A stretch of DNA of 64,000 bases from Anaerolineales bacterium (GTDB lineage Bacteria > Chloroflexota > Anaerolineae > 4572-78 > J111). The DNA lies in assembly GCA_015075405.1 (NCBI GenBank), contig JABTUK010000004.1, positions 62,001-126,000 of the forward strand, written 5' to 3'. A program made the translations under genes and the position numbers. Under the pieces are notes generated by a model. It was not told the origin of the DNA. It did no database searches and worked only from the letters and a program-made list of their open reading frames with translations. Below, piece after piece: positions 35,584-43,112 of the stretch (the stretch's first letter is position 1; every line of letters begins with the position of its first letter).

Positions 35584-36356
35584 TCCAGACAGAGGCCAGA
35601 GTTGTAGCTAAAAAAACCATTGCCCCGGCCTGGTGGCGCCTCACCCTGGCAGCGCCCGAGCTGCCGCCCCCTTTACCCGGCCAATTTCTTTTATTACGCT
35701 GCGCCGACCGCTATACCTGCTATCTGCGCCGTCCCATTTTTCCTACCCCCCTGCCTCAAGCTCAATTCACCCTGTTGCTGCGGCCTGACCCCGACCCCGG
35801 CCTGGCCTGGTTGTCGGCTCGACAGCCGGGCGATACGTTGGATGTCATCGGTCCGCTCGGCCGCGGTTTTCCTCTGCCTAAAAATGTGCGCCATCTCCTG
35901 CTGGTCAGCGATACCCCGGCAATGGGGCCTCTGCTGGGCCAGATGGAGCGGGCGATTGCTGCCGGGGCAGCCGTTACCCTGGCTCTGGGCGGCAGCCGCG
36001 CCAGCGCCCTCTATCCGGTCGCTGCCCTGCCGCCGGTAGTCGAGTATCAGGCGGCTACTCTGGATGGTTCGCTGGGCTATCGCGGGCCGGTGACCGAATT
36101 GTTGCCCGACCTGCTGCGCTGGGCCGATATGACCTGCCTGGTTGGTTCGACCCTGCTCTACCGAACCGTGCGCCGGCAGTTGGAACAGGCCCGCTTACGG
36201 GCAGAAGCCAACTTTTTGTATGGTCTGGTCGCCGACAGCCCATTGGCCTGTGGTATGGGCGCGTGTTTGAGCTGCGCTGTGTCCACACCCCATGGCTTCA
36301 AATTGGCCTGTGTAGAGGGTCCCGTGTTTGACCTGACAGAGCTAGAGCTGCTATGA
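35580..36356 (+). CDS. pyrK: PyrK-like electron-transfer subunit (ferredoxin-reductase type)
   Basis: 258 aa. FAD-binding barrel with YTCYLRRPIF near 45, an NAD-like domain (VIGPLGRGFPLP, HLLLVSDTPAMGPLL), and a C-terminal [2Fe-2S] motif CGMGACLSCAV ... KLACVEGPVF (four Cys near 222-245). In type 1B dihydroorotate dehydrogenase this subunit passes electrons to NAD. ATGA overlap with both neighbours. Its catalytic partner downstream is atypical. Confidence 0.75.
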   Translation: MIQTEARVVAKKTIAPAWWRLTLAAPELPPPLPGQFLLLRCADRYTCYLRRPIFPTPLPQAQFTLLLRPDPDPGLAWLSARQPGDTLDVIGPLGRGFPLPKNVRHLLLVSDTPAMGPLLGQMERAIAAGAAVTLALGGSRASALYPVAALPPVVEYQAATLDGSLGYRGPVTELLPDLLRWADMTCLVGSTLLYRTVRRQLEQARLRAEANFLYGLVADSPLACGMGACLSCAVSTPHGFKLACVEGPVFDLTELELL

Positions 36357-37189
36357 TCGAACTGGCCCCCCAGCACAAGATCGGCTTGAGCCTGTCGAAC
36401 CCGGTGATGATTGCGGCGGGGTGCGCCGGTTATGGCCAAGCTTATCATAACCTGCTCGATCTGGCCGTATTTGGCGCAATTGTGACCAACCCCATCACCC
36501 TGCGGCCCAGGCGAGGACCGGCTCAACCGCGCCTGGCGGAAACGCCGGGCGGCTTTATCCTCAACACCGGCGAGCAAAATCTGGGGGTTAAAAAGGTCAT
36601 CCAGCAAGCGCAGAAAAGCTGGACAAGTCTATCAACGGCGATTATTGCTCATCTGCCGGCGGATGAGCCGGACGATTTGCTGCGGACGGCCCGCGCCCTG
36701 GCCCATTTGGAAACGCCCCAAGGCCAAAATGTGCTGGCGGCGATTGAATTAGGTTTGCCGTCCCAGGCCCATCCGCAAGAGGCGCGGCGCTGGATAAGAG
36801 CTATCCAGGAGGGGAGTCCGCTGCCGCTGTTGGTCAAGCTGCCCTTGGGTACATCCCTCGACCTGGCCGAAGTTGTAGCCGAGGCTCAGGTGGATGCCTT
36901 GGTCATCGGCTCGCCGCCGCAGGGCGCGGCGGCTCAGGCTGGGCGCAGCGGAGCAATTATCCGCGGGGTTTTGTACGGACCGGCCCTGCACAGCCTGGCC
37001 CTGCACGACCTGCAACGAGTCAAAAACTGGCTTGATTTACCCATTGTGGCCGTCGGGGGTATCCATTCCCTGGCCGACGCTGAGACTTTCCTGGCTGCCG
37101 GGGCTACAGCCGTCCAGCTTGACAGCCTGTTATTTATCGAGCCAAAACAGGCCGAGAGTATTGCTAAACACTTGAATAGTACCGGGTGA
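36353..37189 (+). CDS. PyrD-like FMN protein, atypical active site
   Basis: 278 aa. Clear type-1 dihydroorotate-dehydrogenase fold: LSNPVMIAAGCAGYG near 15, AIVTNPITLRPRRGPAQPR near 45, VKLPLG near 160 and IVAVGGIHSLADAETFLAAGATAVQL near 230. But the NxSCPN active-site motif is replaced by GLPSQ (Ser137 where type 1B has Cys), the orotate-binding Lys of the TKT motif is Asn, and the NSIGLQNPG loop reads LNTGEQNLG. Either a diverged enzyme or a different FMN oxidoreductase. Confidence 0.65.
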   Translation: MIELAPQHKIGLSLSNPVMIAAGCAGYGQAYHNLLDLAVFGAIVTNPITLRPRRGPAQPRLAETPGGFILNTGEQNLGVKKVIQQAQKSWTSLSTAIIAHLPADEPDDLLRTARALAHLETPQGQNVLAAIELGLPSQAHPQEARRWIRAIQEGSPLPLLVKLPLGTSLDLAEVVAEAQVDALVIGSPPQGAAAQAGRSGAIIRGVLYGPALHSLALHDLQRVKNWLDLPIVAVGGIHSLADAETFLAAGATAVQLDSLLFIEPKQAESIAKHLNSTG

Positions 37190-37234
37190 ATTTTCATAGC
37201 GCACCCTGTACTACAAACTCCTTTTAGAAAAAAT

Positions 37235-37262
37235 TTGCGCTTTGAAGGGGTGATGCTATAAT
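37235..37262 (+). promoter_or_regulatory. promoter of tRNA-Val
   Basis: TTGCGC (37235-37240), 16-base spacer, TATAAT (37257-37262) preceded by TGC. Transcription would start a few bases before the tRNA at 37277. Confidence 0.6.
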
Positions 37263-37276
37263 AAGCTCATCAAATC

Positions 37277-37350
37277 GGGTGCGTAGCTCAGTTGGTCAGA
37301 GCGCACGGTTCACATCCGTGAGGTCACAGGTTCGAGCCCTGTCGCGCCCA
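37277..37350 (+). tRNA. tRNA-Val(CAC)
   Basis: Complete cloverleaf: 7-bp acceptor GGGTGCG/CGCGCCC, D arm with GCTC/GAGC, anticodon stem CACGG/CCGTG with loop TTCACAT (anticodon CAC, decoding GUG valine), T arm ACAGG/CCTGT with TTCGAGC. CCA is not encoded. Discriminator A at 37350. Confidence 0.95.
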
Positions 37351-37391
37351 CTTTTGTCAGATCGTAAATGAAATTTTTGCGATCCAATAAA

Positions 37392-37413
37392 AGTGGGTTT
37401 TTTGTTACCCACT
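37392..37413 (+). terminator. terminator-like hairpin after tRNA-Val
   Basis: AGTGGGT / ACCCACT, loop TTTTTGTT. A second weaker pairing (GATCG/CGATC) precedes it. Confidence 0.5.
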
Positions 37414-37625
37414 GATATTTTCAATTATCTATATCCAAAGTGACATAGTCGCGCAGCAGTTCATTCAAATTACCCATAAGCCTGTCTCCCCTGACAAGCT
37501 TACTCATTTCTTAACTCAACCACAATTCCCTTGTCGGTTTGAGGCGTAGCTTCGCTAGACAAGAGAAATACTCCTCAATTTCGTGGTGCGTGTTCCGTTA
37601 ATCTTACACATCACGCACCACGTCT

Positions 37626-37955
37626 CTACGCCGCTCGCGGGGTTTGATCCGTTGCGCCGGGCGTCCAGCCGCGCAGCCGGAAGGCCAGCAGCAGCATGAA
37701 CACCCCAAAGGCGATGGCCTAGCCGCCGATGATCCAGGTCACCACCACCAGGCCGGTCAACGGCCAGACGGCCAGCAGCACCCCGAAGATGAGCGAAGCG
37801 GCGCCGCCCAGAGCCAGCCACCATTCGTTCTCAATCTCCTGCCGCAGTTGGATGGCGGCCACAATCTCCAAAATACCGGTTAATACAGCCCAGGCCGCAA
37901 TCACATAAAGCAGGGCAAAAGCCGCCGTGCTCGGCCACTCACCTGGGCTATCTTT
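37626..37955 (-). pseudogene. HdeD-family membrane protein remnant
   Basis: On the minus strand, codons from about 37955 read AAFALLYVIAAWAVLTGILEIVAAI then WWLALGGAASLIFGVLLAVWP, three membrane helices of the HdeD/DUF308 type, interrupted by TAG at 37719-37721. The frame continues with AIAFGVFMLLLAFRLRGWTP to a stop at 37626. The N-terminal half of the family is absent and a stop precedes it. A nonsense mutation plus truncation. Confidence 0.75.
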
Positions 37956-38007
37956 TCAAAAATGCCTCCATCCCCATCCAATCACAAACCGAATTCAAAC
38001 CTGTTCG

Positions 38008-38066
38008 TGTTAGAATAAAGTCAGGGAAGGTTCGTGGGGTTAAGGAACCGCCGGATGAGGACCGGC
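38008..38066 (+). promoter_or_regulatory. extended -10 and tandem leader hairpins
   Basis: TGT-TAGAAT at 38008-38016, then hairpin GGTTC/GAACC (38029-38049) directly stacked on GCCGG/CCGGC (38050-38066), in the leader of the 38095 gene. No known riboswitch class matched. Confidence 0.35.
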
Positions 38067-38094
38067 TGACCGTTAAAAGAGCGAAGAGGCTACT

Positions 38095-38421
38095 ATGTCA
38101 AATTATGAAGAAAACGAGCGCGCCTTGAAAGAGTTGATCCAGGATATAAAAAGTGTGCCGGGGACATTCCCGCCGGTCTACAACTGTGGGGATGTGCTTA
38201 TTGGCTACGACCGGCAGGGCCAATTTCGGGTGATGGCCTCCATCAAGAACGAGCCGGTGCTGCCAACTGAAACGGACTGGCTCAAGCAGTGGCAAGCCCG
38301 GCTGACCCCGCTGACGCACAACAGCGAAAACGAGCAAAATTTGATTGATTATTGGATCCACCGCTGGCAAACCCGCCGTTGGAAACCCAATTCCTCGCAG
38401 CGGCCCTTGGAACAAATTTAG
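38095..38421 (+). CDS. hypothetical protein
   Basis: 108 aa; GAAGAGG lies about eight bases upstream. Not recognised. No signal peptide or membrane segment, no Cys pair; highly charged ends (MSNYEENERALKELIQ ... HRWQTRRWKPNSSQRPLEQI). The middle VLIGYDRQGQFRVMASI suggests a beta hairpin. It has its own leader and terminator, so probably a single-gene unit. It is not a RiPP precursor by leader or core motif. Confidence 0.6.
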   Translation: MSNYEENERALKELIQDIKSVPGTFPPVYNCGDVLIGYDRQGQFRVMASIKNEPVLPTETDWLKQWQARLTPLTHNSENEQNLIDYWIHRWQTRRWKPNSSQRPLEQI

Positions 38422-38447
38422 CCGGGTTACTATTCAACAGATTGAGC

Positions 38448-38480
38448 AAGGCTGGCCTTGAAGTGGGCCGGCCTTGTTTG
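38448..38480 (+). terminator. intrinsic terminator
   Basis: AAGGCTGGCC / GGCCGGCCTT (10 bp with one U-G pair), 8-base loop, then GTTTGTTTTT. Ends the 38095 gene. Confidence 0.85.
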
Positions 38481-38660
38481 TTTTTGGGTTTCAAACCCCT
38501 TTGACAAAAGCGGCAGATAGATTTATAGTTAGCACTTCGCACAGGGTAGCAGATAGCAAGGTCGCAGGGATGGATTATCCCTGTCCGCTTCGCGTGTCTA
38601 CCAGCTACCTTTTCTTCGGAGTGTTCACGAAGCCTTGGCTTCACTGCCAGCGACGAGAAA

Positions 38661-38721
38661 GCCCTCACCCCGTCGCTGGCGCGACTCCCCTCTCCCACTG
38701 GGTGAGGGGTGGGGGTGAGGG
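38661..38721. repeat. GC-rich inverted repeat before the PLP gene
   Basis: GCCCTCACCCC at the left and its complement GGGGTGAGGGC-like at the right with an inner CTCCCACTGGGTGAG hairpin. The 321-bp gap here otherwise shows only the terminator and short degenerate repeats. Confidence 0.65.
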
Positions 38722-38742
38722 CAATTTTTAGAGGAGTTTATC

Positions 38743-40095
38743 ATGTCCGCTGCTGTACCCCCTTTTGAAGTACACGACCCCGAAATTTTAGCCCAGGCGC
38801 GAGCAGTGCTCGATGCCTGCGCTTCGCCCCAGGCGATGCAGGAGGCCGTGCTGGCCGCCGTGGCCCGCAATGAAGCCTGGCGCGGGCAGCGCTGTATCAA
38901 CCTGCTCGCCCCTGAAGCTCCAACCAGCCCAACCGTACGGGCGCTCCTCTCCGCCGAAGTCGGCACCCGTGCCGCCGAAGGGCATATCGGCGCGCTCAAC
39001 CGCTGGTTTGTCGGCACCCAGTACATTGACGAAATCGAAGCGCTGTGTATGGAATTGCTCAAAAAACTGTTCAAGGTTCGCTACGCCGACCATCGCCTGG
39101 TCGCCAGTATGATTGGCAACCTGACCGTCTACACGGCCTTGACCGACCCCGGCGATGTAATTATGAGCGTGCCTCAACCCTTTGGCGGCCACTCCAGCAA
39201 CCGTCTCGACGGCCCCGCCGGCGTGCGTGGCCTAAAAATTGTGGACATTCCCTTCGACCCGCTGGAACTGGAAGTGGATTTGGACCTCTTCCGCAAAATG
39301 GCCCCGCTGGTGCAGCCCAAGCTGGTCACGCTGGGCGTCTCGATGACCCTCTTCCCCTTTCCCATCGCGGCCATGCACGACATCGTGGCCGAGTGGGGCG
39401 GGCGCATCTTTTTTGATGGGGCGCATCAACTGGGCTTGATTGCCGGGGGCCAGTTTCAAGACCCCTTACGCGAAGGCGCAGCGGTGTTGACCGGCTCGGC
39501 CGGCAAAACTTTCAGCGGTCCCCAGAGCGGGGTCATTGTCTGGGACGACCCGGCTCTAACCGAGCCGCTCACCCACGCTATTTTCCCAGTGCTGGTCGCC
39601 ACCCACCAGGTCAATCGAGTGGCCGCGCTGGCCGTCTCGGCGGCGGAGTTGCTGGCCTTTGGTCCGGTTTACATGGCCCAAATCGTCCGCAACGCCCAGG
39701 CGTTGGGCGCAGCGCTGACCCGGCGCGGCATCCCGGTGCTGGGCAGCCACAAGGGCTACACCACCACCCAGCAGGTTATCGCCGATGTGCGCCAATTTGG
39801 CGGTGGGCTGGCCGTGGCCCAACGCCTGGCGCGGGCCAATATCATCGCCAACAAAAACCTCATCCCCAACGATCGGCCCGAAGATTGGGACCGGCCCAGC
39901 GGCCTGCGTATGGGCACCATCGAGGTGACGCGCTTGGGCATGAACGAAACCGCCATGGAGACCATCGCCGATTTTATGGCTCGTATCCTGGTGGAACAAG
40001 AAGCGCCGGAGACGGTCGGCGAGGAAGTCATCGAATTTCGCCAGCCCTATCAGACCTTGTATTACTGCTTTGACAATGGCTTGCCCAAAAAGTAA
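38743..40095 (+). CDS. SHMT-like PLP-dependent enzyme
   Basis: 450 aa, GAGGAG seven bases upstream. Fold type I PLP enzyme related to glycine hydroxymethyltransferase: NLLAPEAPTSPTVRALLSAEVGTRAAEG at the N-terminus, IFFDGAHQLGLIAGGQFQDPL (Asp225, His228), and Lys255 in GSAGKTFSGPQSG, the PLP Schiff-base site. The normal HKTLRGPRGG motif is altered to GKTFSGPQSG, so it is probably not house-keeping GlyA. SHMT-like homologues act as threonine aldolases or transaldolases. First gene before a peptide-maturation-type cassette. Confidence 0.75.
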   Translation: MSAAVPPFEVHDPEILAQARAVLDACASPQAMQEAVLAAVARNEAWRGQRCINLLAPEAPTSPTVRALLSAEVGTRAAEGHIGALNRWFVGTQYIDEIEALCMELLKKLFKVRYADHRLVASMIGNLTVYTALTDPGDVIMSVPQPFGGHSSNRLDGPAGVRGLKIVDIPFDPLELEVDLDLFRKMAPLVQPKLVTLGVSMTLFPFPIAAMHDIVAEWGGRIFFDGAHQLGLIAGGQFQDPLREGAAVLTGSAGKTFSGPQSGVIVWDDPALTEPLTHAIFPVLVATHQVNRVAALAVSAAELLAFGPVYMAQIVRNAQALGAALTRRGIPVLGSHKGYTTTQQVIADVRQFGGGLAVAQRLARANIIANKNLIPNDRPEDWDRPSGLRMGTIEVTRLGMNETAMETIADFMARILVEQEAPETVGEEVIEFRQPYQTLYYCFDNGLPKK

Positions 40096-40096
40096 G

Positions 40097-40256
40097 CAAA
40101 GTAGCAAAGTAGCAGGGTCGCAGAGTAGCAAGTATTCTGACTACTGATTACCGTCTCTATTTTCGAGGGAGTCAAACCGAATCGGCGATACGACAACGAG
40201 CAACGAAAATAGATTCATTCGCCTATTCGCCATTCGCCTATTTTCATAGGAGCCTT
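40097..40256. repeat. degenerate repeats between the PLP and PqqD-like genes
   Basis: AAAGTAGC-like octamers at 40097-40132 and CGCCTATT/CGCCATT units at 40220-40256. The gap contains no ATG before 40259 and no precursor-peptide ORF. Confidence 0.65.
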
Positions 40257-40258
40257 TA

Positions 40259-40528
40259 ATGCACTTATCAGACAAGCCCCAACACAATCCCAACGCCACG
40301 CATCAAACCGTTGGCGAGGAAGCCATCATTATCAATCTGGTCAGCGGGGCCTACTATTCGCTCAACGATACCGGGACGAAGTTTTGGGAACTGCTCGACG
40401 GGCAGCGGACCATTGCCGACTGCGCTCGGCTCATCGCCGCCGAATACGAGGTCGAGGCTGGCGTAGTGGAGGCCGACCTGCTGGAACTGGCCACCGATTT
40501 TAAGCAGGAAGGCTTGATTGTTCTTTGA
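40259..40528 (+). CDS. PqqD-family peptide-recognition protein (B1-like)
   Basis: 89 aa, ATAGGAG eight bases upstream. PqqD/RRE fold: EEAIIINLVSGAYYSLNDTGTKFWELLDGQRTIADCARLIAAEYEV matches PqqD-like domains that bind RiPP leader peptides. In lasso peptide loci it is the B1 subunit. It overlaps the B2-like gene by 11 bp. Confidence 0.85.
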   Translation: MHLSDKPQHNPNATHQTVGEEAIIINLVSGAYYSLNDTGTKFWELLDGQRTIADCARLIAAEYEVEAGVVEADLLELATDFKQEGLIVL

Positions 40529-40997
40529 ACGCCTGCGTCGGGGTCTGCGACACAGTCTGATCCTCGTATCTGCCCTGCCAAACGCCTCGAAAAGAGCGTT
40601 ATTGGCCCGGATGCTGGCTTTCAGCCGGGCGCTGCCCGCTCAATTCGACCAACCCCTGCCGCAAATGATGGCCCATCTGACGCCGCCAGCAACCTCCAAC
40701 CCGCAAAATCTCACCCCCGACGACATCCGCCGCCTGGCCGATGCGCTGGCCGCCTGGCACTTCCGTTCGCCGCTGGGTATCTGCCTGCGGCGCTCGTTAT
40801 TGCGCTACCATTTTTTGCGCCAGGCCGGTCTGCCGGTCAGCATTGTCTTTGGAGCCAGGCTCAAAGGGGCAAACGAGGGCGGAGGCATCGGCGGGCATGC
40901 CTGGCTCACCCTGGATGATTTACCCTATTACGAAAATGCTCAGGATTACAGCGGGTTTGTGGAAATGTACGTCTACCCAGTAGACGGTAAACAGTAG
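40518..40997 (+). CDS. lasso-peptide B2-like transglutaminase-fold protease
   Basis: 159 aa with TTG start (AGGAAGG five bases upstream). LGICLRRSLLRYHFLRQAGLPVSIVFG places catalytic Cys at 89, GHAWLTLDD gives His127 and Asp133, a complete C-H-D triad of the transglut_core3/B2 family that removes leader peptides. Coupled to PqqD-like B1. The stop and last codons (VDGKQ) come from a GTAGACG heptamer array at 40980-41014, so the C-terminus may have been remodelled. Confidence 0.85.
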   Translation: MFFERLRRGLRHSLILVSALPNASKRALLARMLAFSRALPAQFDQPLPQMMAHLTPPATSNPQNLTPDDIRRLADALAAWHFRSPLGICLRRSLLRYHFLRQAGLPVSIVFGARLKGANEGGGIGGHAWLTLDDLPYYENAQDYSGFVEMYVYPVDGKQ

Positions 40998-41081
40998 ACG
41001 GTAGACGGGAAACGTTGGTAACTTGCAACTCCAAATCGTAAATCGTAAATCATAAATCGTAAATCGAAAATCGTAAATCGA
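40980..41081. repeat. two heptamer arrays between B2-like and asparagine synthetase genes
   Basis: 40980-41014: five GTAGACG-type units. 41033-41081: seven exact AAATCGT-type units with only one base before the ATG at 41083. No Shine-Dalgarno exists in front of that start. Confidence 0.85.
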
Positions 41082-41082
41082 A

Positions 41083-42273
41083 ATGTGTGGTATTTCCGGC
41101 ATTTATGCTCTCCGGGGCGAACCGATTCAACCCGATGAGTTGGCGGCGCAGCTTGCCACCATTGTCCATCGCGGGCCGAATCAGGGGGCGACTTTTCTTT
41201 CACCTCAGCGGGTTTGTGGGTTGGGTATACGTCGTTTGAGTATTATTGACGTGGCCGGCGGCGATCAACCCATCAGCAACGAGGATGGCTCGATTCACCT
41301 GGTTTACAACGGCGAAACCTATAATCACCAACCGCTGCGGGCCGAGTTGGAGCGGTTAGGCCACCACCCCCACAGCCACAGCGATGCCGAAGTGATTGTC
41401 CATGGTTACGAAACTTGGGGGCCGGCAGGGGTTTTGAACCGCCTGCGAGGCATGTTCGCTTTTGCTCTGTGGGACGAGACCCGGCAGCAGCTTTTTCTGG
41501 CCCGCGACCGTTTTGGCATCAAACCCCTCTACTATGCCGAGCACGAGGGACGGCTCAGCTTTGCCTCCGAAATCAAGGCTATTCTGGCCCAGCCCCATTT
41601 TCCCCGCCGGGTCCATCTGCCCGCCCTGCAAGCCATGTTGACCCTGGGTTTTGTGCCCGGCCCGGCCACCATGTTCGAAGGTATCTTCAAGCTGCCGCCG
41701 GCCCATTTTTTACTGGCGCAGGCGAATGAGTTCCAAATTAAGCCGTATTGGCGGCTGACCTACCAGGAAAACCGGCTCATTTCCGAAGCTGAGGCAGCCG
41801 AACAATTTTTGGCTCTGCTGCAAGAGTCGGTGCAGATGCACCTGATGAGTGAAGTTCCCCTGGGTGCGCTTTTATCGGGCGGACTGGACTCCGGCGCGCT
41901 GGTGACCCTGATTAACAGGGGTCAGGGGTTGGGGGTCAGGGGTTGGGGGTCAGGGGTTGGGGGTCACGGGGCAGAGGTTGAGAGTTGGGGGGGGGGAATA
42001 ATCATTTCCGGTCCCCGGTCTCCGGTCCCCGGTCAGAAATTGGACCAAAGCTCAAAACGATTTCGATTGGCTTTGAAGACGCCAGCTATGATGAATCGCC
42101 GCTGGCATGGGCGTTGGCCCAATATATTGGCACAGAGCACCATCCGATCACCTTTGGTCCGGCTGATTTTGACATGTACCCGACGGTCATGGGCCACCTG
42201 GAAGAGCCGCAGAGTGCGGCGACGGCGCTGCCGATTTACAAGCTGTACCGGGCCTGCCGGGAAGCCGGGCTGA
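41083..42273 (+). CDS. asparagine synthetase homologue, N-terminal part (frame interrupted)
   Basis: MCGISGIYAL with the glutaminase nucleophile Cys2, HRGPNQG, GIRRLSIIDVAGGDQP, NGETYNH, RLRGMFAFALWD, and the synthetase domain up to LSGGLDSGALVTLINR (PP-loop, near residue 270). After about 41918 the frame enters a heptamer array and G10 tract, beyond which this frame is meaningless. The C-terminal half continues in another frame from 41985. Complete homologues are about 600 aa. In lasso clusters this is the C cyclase; an intact Cys2 glutaminase is also usual there. Confidence 0.75.
   Translation: MCGISGIYALRGEPIQPDELAAQLATIVHRGPNQGATFLSPQRVCGLGIRRLSIIDVAGGDQPISNEDGSIHLVYNGETYNHQPLRAELERLGHHPHSHSDAEVIVHGYETWGPAGVLNRLRGMFAFALWDETRQQLFLARDRFGIKPLYYAEHEGRLSFASEIKAILAQPHFPRRVHLPALQAMLTLGFVPGPATMFEGIFKLPPAHFLLAQANEFQIKPYWRLTYQENRLISEAEAAEQFLALLQESVQMHLMSEVPLGALLSGGLDSGALVTLINRGQGLGVRGWGSGVGGHGAEVESWGGGIIISGPRSPVPGQKLDQSSKRFRLALKTPAMMNRRWHGRWPNILAQSTIRSPLVRLILTCTRRSWATWKSRRVRRRRCRFTSCTGPAGKPG
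41918..42034 (+). repeat. heptamer array, G10 tract and CCGGTC repeats in asparagine synthetase
   Basis: Ten 7-bp units alternating GGGGTCA and GGGGTTG with decay (41918-41987), a run of ten G (41987-41996), then CCGGTCC-type units. It sits exactly between LINR and the KTISIGF strand, a loop in the synthetase fold. The two coding frames differ by one base here. Confidence 0.85.
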
Positions 42274-43070
42274 CCGTTGTGCTGACCGGCGAGGGGGCCG
42301 ACGAACTTCTGGGCGGCTATCACTGGCACCGGGGCGATGCGCTGGTGCGCCCCCTGCTGGGCTGGCCGGTTGCCCTGCGACGGATGCTGGCCGCTTCACC
42401 GTTGCCGATGTCGGCGGCGGCGCGGCGGGTGCTGGCGCGGGGCGCGCCCGATATTCCGACCCGTTACCGGGATTGGCTCGAAGCAGGTAGTAATGGCTAT
42501 TACCCGCGAATTTTGTCGGGTGAAGTAATCCATGCCCTGAACGGGACGGTTGATGATGTTCCGGCGCTCTGGGCCGAGTTGCTGCGGAACCGCTCCCACG
42601 ATGCGCCGCTCCACCAGACCATGTGGCTGGAGAGCCAGACCCGCATGGTGGATTTTATCAATTTTGAGGTAGATAAAATGAGCATGGCCAGCTCCATCGA
42701 GGCCCGTGTGCCCTACCTGGACCACTGCCTGTGGGAGTTTTGCGCCACCCTGCCGCCGCACTACAAGTTGAAGGGCGGCGTTGAAAAACATCTGTTACGG
42801 CAAGCCACGCAGGGTCTTTTGCCAGAGGCCACTCGCACCCGCCGCAAAAAGGGCCTGGCCTCGCCCTATGCCGGTTGGCTGCGGGCTGCCCGTCTGCCCG
42901 ATTGGGCCGAAACGGCCCTTACGCCGTCGAGTCTTCGGCAAACCGGCCTGTTCGATGCGAGGGTGGTCCAGGAATTGCGCCGGGCGCACCAGGCCGGCCA
43001 GCCTCACCTGGGGCCGCTGCTGATGGGGGTGTTGAGCACCCAAATTTGGTATGACTGTTTTATCAAATAA
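41985..43070 (+). CDS. asparagine synthetase homologue, C-terminal part (different frame)
   Basis: Continues the synthetase with PKLKTISIGFEDASYDESPLAWALAQYIGTEHH, then LTGEGADELLGGYHWH, FINFEVDKMSMASSIEARVPYLDH, and RKKGLASPYAGWL. The TTG at 41985 is only the first possible start; the natural protein would join this to the upstream frame by adding one base or removing two (also by gain of one heptamer or loss of two). Could reflect real phase variation, -1 frameshifting on G10, or a sequencing error. Confidence 0.75.
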   Translation: MGGGNNHFRSPVSGPRSEIGPKLKTISIGFEDASYDESPLAWALAQYIGTEHHPITFGPADFDMYPTVMGHLEEPQSAATALPIYKLYRACREAGLTVVLTGEGADELLGGYHWHRGDALVRPLLGWPVALRRMLAASPLPMSAAARRVLARGAPDIPTRYRDWLEAGSNGYYPRILSGEVIHALNGTVDDVPALWAELLRNRSHDAPLHQTMWLESQTRMVDFINFEVDKMSMASSIEARVPYLDHCLWEFCATLPPHYKLKGGVEKHLLRQATQGLLPEATRTRRKKGLASPYAGWLRAARLPDWAETALTPSSLRQTGLFDARVVQELRRAHQAGQPHLGPLLMGVLSTQIWYDCFIK

Positions 43071-43073
43071 GAA

Positions 43074-43112
43074 GTGGGAAAAAGAAATAAGAAATTAGAA
43101 ATTAGAGAAAAT
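43074..43112 (+). repeat. AAATTAG-type array at GT39 start
   Basis: AAGAAATAA / GAAATTA heptamers overlap the presumed start codon and encode NKKLEIREN. A similar array begins the next paralogue. Confidence 0.65.

Noticed and set aside
38029..38066. Riboswitch leader
   Set aside because: Two simple hairpins without a recognised conserved loop of any class I know.
38095..38421. Possible RiPP precursor
   Set aside because: 108 aa with no leader/core pattern (no YxxP-type leader or Gly-start core), own promoter and terminator.
41033..41081. CRISPR array
   Set aside because: Seven-base units without spacers and no cas genes.
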